Positions 56,655-64,000 of a stretch of DNA of 64,000 nt are shown here, piece after piece. The position numbers and the translations under genes were made by a program. Origin of the DNA: Chrysogorgia sp. JL179-B06. Its lineage: Eukaryota > Cnidaria > Anthozoa > Scleralcyonacea > Chrysogorgiidae. Below the pieces are notes generated by a model that was given only the letters and a program-made list of their open reading frames with translations, searched no databases and was not told the DNA's origin. The stretch is taken from assembly GCA_035772405.1 (NCBI GenBank), contig JAYKKM010000080.1:3727501-3791500 (forward strand), written 5' to 3'. The stretch's first letter is position 1; each line of letters starts with the position of its first letter.

Positions 56655-57400
56655 GTACGCGTCTTTGGAACGATGTTTTTTAGTATAACCATAGAAAATA
56701 CAGCCGGGGTTAGGAAGACACTTAAGGCGCGGGGGTTAGGAAACTCCGTAGGTGGGGGTTATAGGGCTAGAAAACGCATTAGGCTGGGGGTTAGGGTTAG
56801 CATCTAAGTTGTTTTGGGGTTAGTGGTAATTATTTACATGGTTAAAGGGTATGGCAATAAAAATTATGTTTGCCTTTCTGATTAACAAATTGCCGTCACA
56901 GTGTAATCCAAGTAAACAAAACGACTCTTGTGCAAAACAACATCACTAATTTCGACATTTACACCATGATCCGCCATCTTGGATAATTTTTCGATATGCG
57001 TGTGACGTCACAAGTAGGGTAAAGTGAAAATTTTAGTCAGCCATAATTTCACGTATATAGGTCTAAAACTTGATTTTTGTGGATGTTTTTCTTTCTCAAT
57101 TGAACTACAATACTTTTAAAAGTATACCACATAAATTCAGGTACCAGAAAGGAAAGTTTCATCATGTTTACCCTTCTTGTGACGTCTTGTTAATTATATT
57201 TTGGTAAGGTGTTAAAACAAGGTGACGGATAACAATATTTTTATTTGTGAAAATTAGTGATGATGTTTTGCAGCAGAGTAGTTTTTCTCACTTGGATAAC
57301 CATCGTATGACCGTTTGTTTATCAGAAAGGCAAAAATAATTTTTATTGCCCCAGCGCTATGGGTATACTAAAAAACATCGTCCCAAAGACGCCTTTGACA
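56655..57400. mobile_element. Foldback element, GCGTCTTTGG ends
   Basis: CGTCTTTGGAACGATGTTTT and TTATGTTTGCCTTTCTGAT with mirrors at 57355-57400 and 57325-57350. The inner part is AT-rich with GTGACGTCA boxes. Confidence 0.8.
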
Positions 57401-57539
57401 GACGGATGTTGTTGAAGTCCAGGAAGTGAGCGCATGTGGACTGGAACCTGCTGCCATATTCCCGTGTTGCCGGAAATAATTCATATAATTGGACAATAAT
57501 TTGCTATTTGGTCAAGTAACAGTTCTAACAGTTCTAACT

Positions 57540-57960
57540 GAGTGACCTTTTGCTCGGCGGTACGGCGTCTGCCTTCAGGTACGTCTTCGTTGTCGTTCTC
57601 AAAGCAGGTCCGCGTTGCCGTCAAAATGGAGAGAAGTTTGGGTCTAACGATTAGCGTATATAGTAGGTTTTGGCGCCACGTACGCTTCGAGGGATGTTAT
57701 CGTCTCTTGTCTTGTATTACAGGACCACTGTTTCGGAACGCTGATGTCTGCTATGACAACAGGGCCTGTTCGATGGCTTGAGTTGAGTTGAGGTCAAACA
57801 GCTTTAACGAAAGCTGTCTCGTCGCTACCTTGCGTGGTAAAAGTTCTTCCTATGACTTGGGTATTGAAGAATTCCACTGTGTTGGAACTCGTACGGTTTG
57901 TAGAAAGTTTAATCGCTGCCACCACGCCATGAGGTAGGAAGGAAAGACTCAAACGACAAA
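57540..57960 (-). pseudogene. Possible decayed coding fragment
   Basis: The minus strand reads FLPHGVVAAIKLSTNRTSS then NTVEFFNTQVIGRTFTTQ and DETAFVKAV, a TGA, then SSHRTGPVVIADISVPKQ in the same frame. Composition looks protein-like but no family was recognised and at least two stops interrupt it. Confidence 0.25.
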
Positions 57961-58366
57961 TAAACCAACAACTGAACAGAGCTTAGCGATTATAATGTTG
58001 TTGACGTTACTTAAGGTGGCTCCCTATAGTTAGCGTACGTTTACTAATAACAAAAAATTCACTGTTCGCATCTGAGCATGTTACTTGCTGTCACAATTTA
58101 GATAGCGCAATTTATTGGCTTTCGAACTGTTAAATAACTATACTTCTTCTAATAACTTTCTTAAATAGGAGTAATATGGTTGTTTCCATAGCAACAATAC
58201 GTATTGGCAATAATCCTCTAATTTTGTTTTAAAGAGCATTATCTCGTATTTCCAACAATCAACTTCTTTGAAACTTTGCAAGAGCAGTTATATTATGCTA
58301 CTGGATATTTTATAAAATATTCAGGGAATTTCAAATGCATTTTTTAGATATTGATGTATGTTGTTT
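57961..58366. other. Gene-free
   Basis: AT-rich, nothing recognised. Confidence 0.5.
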
Positions 58367-58900
58367 AGTGCCCCTACGACGAAATATCACATTACGTTTC
58401 CTGGAATGTTTTGTTACAGAACATCATTTTAGGTTAATAAATGTACGCATTTGCCAAAAATGAACAACAAACATTCTATCACAAGAAATTTAACCTCCAA
58501 AGTCGCCCAAATTTTGTCCGCCATTACTCAAAACTTGTTCCAAACGAGCCCGCGATTCCACAGCAGAGTATGTGATTGTGACGTCCGAGACTCAACACTG
58601 TGACAAAGCTTTATGGAAATTTACGACAAGTGACAATAGAAAGTGTTCCCCAAGTAGCTTTATATTCATACACAACTAGCCACGTGTTGAGTTTTTGACG
58701 TCATTTCCTCTAATCGCAACCGTCCGAAACATGTTCGAGTAATGGCGGTCGTATAATCTCGTATAAAAACAGTCTGAAAAGGCGACTTCCCATGCTCGCA
58801 ATTGCTTGAAATTTGGCAATTAGTTAAGTAACAACACCATGCTCTTTACAAATATGTAAAAATTCGGGATACCAAAAATTTGATCACAGAGGCACTTTTA
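58367..58900. mobile_element. MITE related to 16818-17401, TTAA site decayed
   Basis: AGTGCCCCTACGACGAAAT at left, CAGAGGCACTTTTAA at right, with GTCCGCCATTACTCAA and GACGTCATTTCC inside. A right-end remnant of the same family is at 61225-61375 (CAAAAATTTGATTTCAGGG). Confidence 0.75.
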
Positions 58901-58939
58901 AAGGCCGGATGTGACTGCGTCACAACTAAGGCACTTTAA

Positions 58940-59115
58940 GAATAGGGGAAGGCTAAAAGGGATGACTCAAAAGGACAATTTCTGTTTTTTTCTGTTTTTT
59001 TATTTTTCGTTAGGTTATGGATAGCTACGGTTATGGCTAGGTTTAAGGTTAGGATCAAGGTTAGGATCAAGGTTAGGGTTAGGATTAAGATTGAGATTAG
59101 GGTTAGGATTAGTAG
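58940..59115. repeat. Degenerate TTAGGG-like tract
   Basis: GGTTAGGATCAAGGTTAGG-type irregular telomere-like repeats at 59030-59115. Interstitial; not a chromosome end. Confidence 0.7.
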
Positions 59116-59934
59116 GCTTTATAGTATTTTTAAAATTTGAATATGTTGTTATGCGCACTTTGTTTGTTTACTTCGCAAAATTTAAAACCATTTGACCATA
59201 CGAAATTCACAAAAACGTCCTGCAAAGTCGGCGCGGCCGTATAGAAACTCTGCTGACGTGTAGAGTTTCAATTGTGGAAGAACGCTATCTACGCATGTGC
59301 AGTAGTTGTCGCGCGTGACAACACATGAAACGCGTGGTATTTCACGAGAGTCGATTGTTGTGATGTTTCGTTTCGGCCCACTTTCCCTTCTTGAAACAAA
59401 TTAAAAATTAAAACATGTATAAAACTATATCAAAGATTCAGGAATTTCAGACAGTAGTTATAAGTTTGTCTTTGTCATCTTCCATTTCGGTATTTGAATA
59501 TATATATTCGGTATCGAGTACGGTAAATTATTAGCATTAGATAAGTAACAACTCTTATGTAATTTAATCGAAATAAAACAAAACTAATTAAAACTTGGCT
59601 GATGCTAAAATTAACAACCCGAAAATAAGCGCCCTCCGAAAGTAACCGCTCCTCCGAAAGTAGCCGCCCTTCTGCCTCGTACCCAGGCGTCTTGCAAGGC
59701 GGAGGAGCGGGGCGAGCGAGGCAGAGCAGCCGCCCCGGCTAATTTTTAACTCGAGCCAAATCTGTGACATTTATAGTCCTTGTAATAAAATTCAAAAGTT
59801 GTGAAAACAAAGTATTTTGCGTGGATAAACTGAACCGACAAACACATGTACATGTACTTTGTCACTTTTTTGAGTTGTGACTCATATTCTGAGTTGTGAC
59901 TCATATTTTTGTTACTTATTCAGAGGCGGATGAA
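59116..59934. other. Gene-free, short GC-rich foldback
   Basis: 59635-59755 has CTCCGAAAGTA direct repeats and a GCCTCGTACCCAGGCG block facing GGGGCGAGCGAGGC. Confidence 0.5.
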
Positions 59935-60440
59935 GATGTTTTTTTGTTTAGCATCTTTGATGGTCGGTAGCATCTTGGGACTTTTTTACGAGCGACTATT
60001 TTTTTGATAATATTCTAAACCAAACCCTAAAACTAACCCTAAAACTATTAAAAAGAAAAAAGTAAAGTAAAAATTTTAAAAAAATGGAAAAATCGGCAAC
60101 AAAACAGTCAAACCCCGACCTCACAAGTAAAAATCAATGACACAGACCACTCAGCTATGCAAGCGAACTTGAAATATTCGGTTGATAATTAATATTTATG
60201 TAAGCCCATTGTAAGTGAACCATATACATAATAAAAAAGATGCTACCGACGACTAAAGATGCTACCGACCACTAAAGATGCTACCGACCGCGTCTACGGA
60301 TTCCAAATTAGCTGTGAAGACCTTAAGCCCCCCACCGACCATCAAAGATGCTACCGACCATCAAAGATGCTACCGACCATCAAAGATGCTACCGATGCTC
60401 CCCGGAAATTTTTGAATTTTAGAGTCTCTGAAATGACATT
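59935..60440. mobile_element. Element with 18-bp GATGCTACCGACCATCAAA repeats
   Basis: AAAGATGCTACCGACCA(T/C) occurs about seven times at 60236-60395 and inverted at 59955-59985. It ends with the hAT-type subterminal block in reverse (GGAAATTTTTGAATTTTAGA, GTCTCTGAAATGACATTT). Exact ends are unclear. Confidence 0.6.
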
Positions 60441-61500
60441 TCTGCATGCATTTTAAGGGGAGATTTAAGAGATTTCTGAAGGCTACAAAATACCAATTCA
60501 TGATACATCTTTGGTCTAAAAACTTAAGGGCTTTCGATCGCCAATAACAAACCAAAAAATGCGAGGCCTCCTGGCCATAAGTGCGGAGCCCCTGTGCCTA
60601 ACAAAGCGCGCAAATTATAGAGTGCATTATTGGTGCATTATTCCCCGATAAATCTTGAATAGATAGAAAAGATAATTGCTGGCGCGGCTGTTTGCAGTCG
60701 CGAATTCTTTGGCAACAGACACAAGATCAAGGGCTTCTGTACGTGCTGTATGAACATACATCAAGAATAAGTTGTTGCCAGACGCAAATGAACAATAAAC
60801 GAATCTGAATCGCCAGCGAATCCGTACTATTTAATTTTAGCGGGAATCATAGTACCTACCATTCAACAGAAAATTTAAATTTACCTTTTTCGGTTAACGC
60901 ACGCATTGGATCGTGTCCGAGAAAAGAAAGATTGGATATTTCTTTGAGCCATCGCACGTGTATACTAATTATTAGGGCCCAACCCCCTGCTTCCTACGAC
61001 GGTGTTATTTTTCCCTTTGCAAAGTCTGCTCGATAAAAAAGTCAGTTACGAGCAGGATGAATACACACGAAAGTCACGAACAGCGGCGACGCTGCATATT
61101 TGTTACCAATCCCCCGTTAAAATAACTATAGTGAGCCACCTTAATCTAGGCCATATATGGCGATGTGGTTTTTAGCTTTGATTCTTTGATGTAACTTTCG
61201 GAACTGCTTATTGAATATTAATGATGGCGGTATAATCTTGTATAAAAACAGTCGAAAAGGGTAACTTCCATGCTCGTAATGACTTGAAATTTGGCAAGTG
61301 AAATAAGAAAAACATGATGTTTACGAATATGTAAAAATACGGAACACCAAAAATTTGATTTCAGGGTCACTTTAATAATCAGCATCACAATTAACAATCA
61401 AGATTATTTATTTATTTTGAAAACGTTTTTGAGTATTTTCAACTCATGTTACGAAAGATCTACTTCGCTCATCAGGTTAAAGGATTAGGATGATAGGTTG
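60441..61500. other. Gene-free
   Basis: Only the solo MITE end at 61225-61375 was recognised. Confidence 0.5.
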
Positions 61501-62112
61501 TTGGTTTACGTGCTTGTGTTACTGTTTAAATACTGTAAAAATCGCCGTGTTTCCAACAGAATAACATAATGAATATTAAACTACCTATCTGGGGTTTGAG
61601 GATTTTAGGTTTCGAGGGTGATGGTTTACGTGCTTGTGTCACTGTTTAAATACTGTAAAAATCGTTGTGTTTCCAACAGAATAACATAATGAATATTAAA
61701 CTACCTATCTGGGGTAGGAGGATGTACATATTTGCGATCTTTGGAATCTCTTGAGAAGAATTGTAAAATATCTTGTCGTGCGAAAATTTCATCTTCATAC
61801 CTTTTACCCAGCTAAAGTTGATTTTACTATAAAAAATTGAGCGAATTTTCATTATATTTCACTGTTGAATTGTTAAATTAGTGTGCAATGACTTCGCGTG
61901 TCCCTGTTCTGACGTCATTTTTTGTGAATAGGAAACCAACTTTAGCTGGGAAAAAAGGCATGAAGATGAAATTTTCTAACGACAAGATATATTACATATT
62001 ATATTTAGATATATTTCTTCTTGGTAGAACCCAAAGATTTATTTTTAACCCAAATTTTTTAAAGATTATTTTTAACCATTATTTATTAATTATTAACCCC
62101 CGGATAGGCACT
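61501..62112. mobile_element. TTAA-family MITE with duplicated left end
   Basis: 61501-61600 is repeated at 61620-61720 (GTTTACGTGCTTGTGT, CTGTTTAAATACTGTAAAAA, AAACTACCTATCTGGGG). The right end GGATAGGCACTTTAA is at 62103-62117. The AAATATCTTGTCG...CCAGCTAAAGTTG interior and mirror relate it to 5093-5347. Confidence 0.65.
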
Positions 62113-62456
62113 TTAAATTAGGTATGTCTTCTTACAAGAAAAGGAGAATACGAGTAATTTATGCCAAGGATTCGGCTCAGATATTGAGGGATAAACGAAT
62201 TTCGTGGCTCGAAAAATGGCCGCCAGCGAGATTGAAAAGTCGATCTCCCAGAATGTTGAAATTAAAAAGGAAACTCAAAAAAGTTGTAATTTTTATCAAA
62301 ATTATATATCAAGTAATCTTATCAAGATATTTATTTATATCTAAATTTTATACTAACTTTGATATTTAATATTTTTCACTAATATTTTTCACTTTTAATA
62401 TTTTCAGGTTCTGTTGGTGATTTTGTGTTGTCACTAATTCTGTCCTAATCTCTTCA

Positions 62457-62726
62457 ATGGCGTCTCCTGTTTGTAAGAAAAGAAATACCACTGGTAAAAA
62501 TCCAGGGCAAAAAATATCTGTCAGGCAACGAGTGATTTCAACCAATGACAGTCAAGACAATTCAGGCAATGACATTGGCCCATTCTTTTGTCGTTTACCA
62601 CTGGAGATGATAACACATATTCTTTCTTATCTCGATGTGCCATCACTGACATGTTGTAGTGGTACATGTAAAAAACTTCGTTCATATTGTGACCTGATGT
62701 GGGAACCGCTTTTTTACCGCCTATAA
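62457..62726 (+). CDS. Short F-box protein, 89 aa, possibly truncated
   Basis: ATG at 62457 just after an acceptor-like TTTTCAG (62407). A basic, Ser/Asn-rich N-terminus is followed by an F-box at residues 43-89: FCRLPLEMITHILSYLDVPS, then CCSGTCKKLRSYCD and LMWEPLFYRL. The LP, ILSYL, Cys and W-LY positions match the family, which recruits SKP1-cullin ubiquitin ligases. The stop comes directly after the F-box, with no substrate-binding domain, so the gene may be truncated or continue by a non-obvious splice (GTGGGA at 62699). The preceding TTAA element (to 62117) borders its 5' side. Confidence 0.55.
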   Translation: MASPVCKKRNTTGKNPGQKISVRQRVISTNDSQDNSGNDIGPFFCRLPLEMITHILSYLDVPSLTCCSGTCKKLRSYCDLMWEPLFYRL

Positions 62727-63055
62727 CAAAGTTAACTAAGAATTACTATTATCCATATCTATAGATATCGATATGCTCCTAAAGTGTATATGAATTATCA
62801 GTTGGTATATCTATAGAACATGAAAATAAAAGAAAATTGAAGGAACCCCATATAGAGTTAGAGGTGTGCAAACTCCGGTTTTTCAGCTCCGGCTCCGGCT
62901 TGCTGGGAATAAAATCCAACCGGATATTATTCGCCTCAAATTTGTCCCCGGTATCTTCTCCCGGTGAAAGCCGCAAAACTGTCACAACTAGAGGAATGCC
63001 AGAAATGAGGAAAACTTTATAGAACCGAATAAGTTATGTTACTACAAAATTCAAA
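62727..63055. other. Gene-free
   Basis: A CTCCGG-rich patch (62870-62900) and nothing else recognised. Confidence 0.45.
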
Positions 63056-63562
63056 TCACGAAATACAAGTGTAAATTGACAATGGTTTTTGAAACTTCTT
63101 ATAATTAAATTTAATGAACGGTAAGCGACCAATGTTGCCTGGAAGGAGTGCACAACGCTTCTTTGAGACGATGTTCCCCGCCAACGTCAACGAAAAGATC
63201 ACTAAGAAGTGACAGAGGACGGTGGACAAGATAGATACGAGAGAGTTAGAACTTAGACGCGCGTCAGAGCAGGCCATTCGTTTTTGTGGCGATACCAATA
63301 CTGATTCCTGAGTATTAACTTTGCCGCCTTTGTTAATTTGACTGTTTGCGGTAACTGAAATGGTTTGACTCAACAGACAAGACGTCAGATTATACGCACA
63401 CTCTGCAAATTCAATGTTGCCATTATTTGTGAACAAAGCTTCGTCGAAATTGTCATATTTTTTGTCATTCTGATTTCCCAGGCCTGTCAACGCAAAAAAC
63501 GCCGGAGCTCCGGCAGCGCTCCGGCGCACAGCACTATATAGAGCTGCGTTTGCGCTCCACAA
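63056..63562 (-). CDS. Hypothetical 168-codon frame, doubtful
   Basis: A long ATG frame with one strongly hydrophobic segment (residues about 107-130, VSILSTVLCHFLVIFSLTLA). It is one of the longer frames outside known genes, but no domain, intron signal or polyadenylation signal supports it. It abuts the TTAA MITE at 63570 and may be chance. Confidence 0.25.
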   Translation of the reverse strand: MWSANAALYSAVRRSAAGAPAFFALTGLGNQNDKKYDNFDEALFTNNGNIEFAECAYNLTSCLLSQTISVTANSQINKGGKVNTQESVLVSPQKRMACSDARLSSNSLVSILSTVLCHFLVIFSLTLAGNIVSKKRCALLPGNIGRLPFIKFNYKKFQKPLSIYTCIS

Positions 63563-63569
63563 AATTTAA

Positions 63570-63936
63570 CGTGCCCATGACCCCAAATACGATATTACTG
63601 ATATAGATGCTACGTGAAAAGTTGAATGCCAAAATATTTTATGATTTGAGCTTTGCGTTGATGTGCTATAAAGATTTGTTTGTCAGAAATGCTAATGATG
63701 TGACGTCATTTACGGCATCATTTCGGATACAATATTATACTGTTAAAGCAAATTAATCTAACTCAAACGTTGATGATGTACTTGACCGCTATAGTAAAGA
63801 TTTTATCAACTTTTTCACTCAAATCCTCAAAATAGCACATCAACGCAAAGCTCAAATCATAAAATATTTTGGCATTCAACTTTTCACTTCATGTAGCATC
63901 TATATCCGTAATATCGTATTTGGGGTCATGGGCACT
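63570..63936. mobile_element. TTAA-flanked MITE, close relative of 16119-16576
   Basis: TTAA at 63566-63569 and 63937-63940; ends GTGCCCATGACCCCAAATAC and mirror. Shares the GACGTCATTTACGGCATCAT and CTTGACCGCTATAGTAAAGA segments. Confidence 0.9.
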
Positions 63937-63940
63937 TTAA

Positions 63941-64000
63941 GTGGTATAGGCTTATTGTACTTTGCGAAACGAAACGAAACGAAACCATAGTCAATCGAGA
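63941..64000. other. Right edge, nothing recognised
   Basis: A (CGAAA)n-like short tract (63966-63985). Confidence 0.6.

Noticed and set aside
59030..59115. Chromosome end
   Set aside because: TTAGGG-like units are irregular and flanked on both sides by ordinary sequence; likewise 18505-18560.
61440..61490. Third hammerhead family (minus strand, CTGATGAGCGAAG)
   Set aside because: The CUGAUGA box is followed by a plausible stem II, but the GAAA box reads GTAA and stem III is absent; the match is too weak.
62124..62369. Basic 81-codon frame as an upstream exon of the F-box protein
   Set aside because: A splice from the possible donor near 62280 to the acceptor at 62407 would meet a stop codon before the F-box ATG, and no homology is evident.

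Overview
The window is nuclear DNA of an animal, most likely an anthozoan cnidarian (coral or sea anemone). Evidence: AT-rich, intron-containing genes of metazoan families (a six-EF-hand calumenin/reticulocalbin and a FAM124-domain protein), a BEL/Pao LTR retrotransposon, and very dense short inverted-repeat (MITE-like) elements. The clade is inferred from this overall style, not from a diagnostic gene. There are no operons, rRNA or CRISPR; most short open frames are chance frames in repeats.

Layout. 1-10.1 kb: a 79-bp satellite, a 30-bp repeat, a LINE fragment, small foldbacks and a complete non-autonomous hAT element (8652-10098, perfect 16-bp ends, 8-bp target duplication) carrying a small coding unit. 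10.4-25.6 kb: a complete six-exon calumenin/reticulocalbin gene (+ strand, 308 aa, signal peptide, six EF-hands, C-terminal IDEL) whose introns are packed with foldback elements. 25.6-28.7 kb: repeats only. 28698-34462: a BEL/Pao element on the minus strand with LTRs that look identical but several coding lesions. 34.7-38.1 kb: an unrecognised coiled-coil gene (+) and a single-exon FAM124-family gene (-), converging, with TTAA-flanked elements between them. 38.3-42.9 kb: a composite bounded by ~175-bp inverted repeats, holding two nearly identical 1.13-kb elements with separate 9-bp target duplications; each carries a decayed RecQ-helicase fragment (Pack-MULE-like). 43.6-49.5 kb: a second giant inverted-repeat structure with subterminal TAAGATCTTA arrays, enclosing part of a spliced minus-strand gene and an element whose two ends look like hammerhead ribozymes. 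49.5-64 kb: more MITEs, microsatellites, a decayed nuclease-like gene, a short F-box frame and TTAA elements.

Few genes here are expected to be host functional genes: the calumenin-like gene (ER/secretory Ca2+ binding), the FAM124 gene and perhaps the coiled-coil gene and F-box frame. The rest records repeated transposition, nested insertion and gene-fragment capture. All calls come from reading the sequence by eye; element ends without target duplications are approximate.
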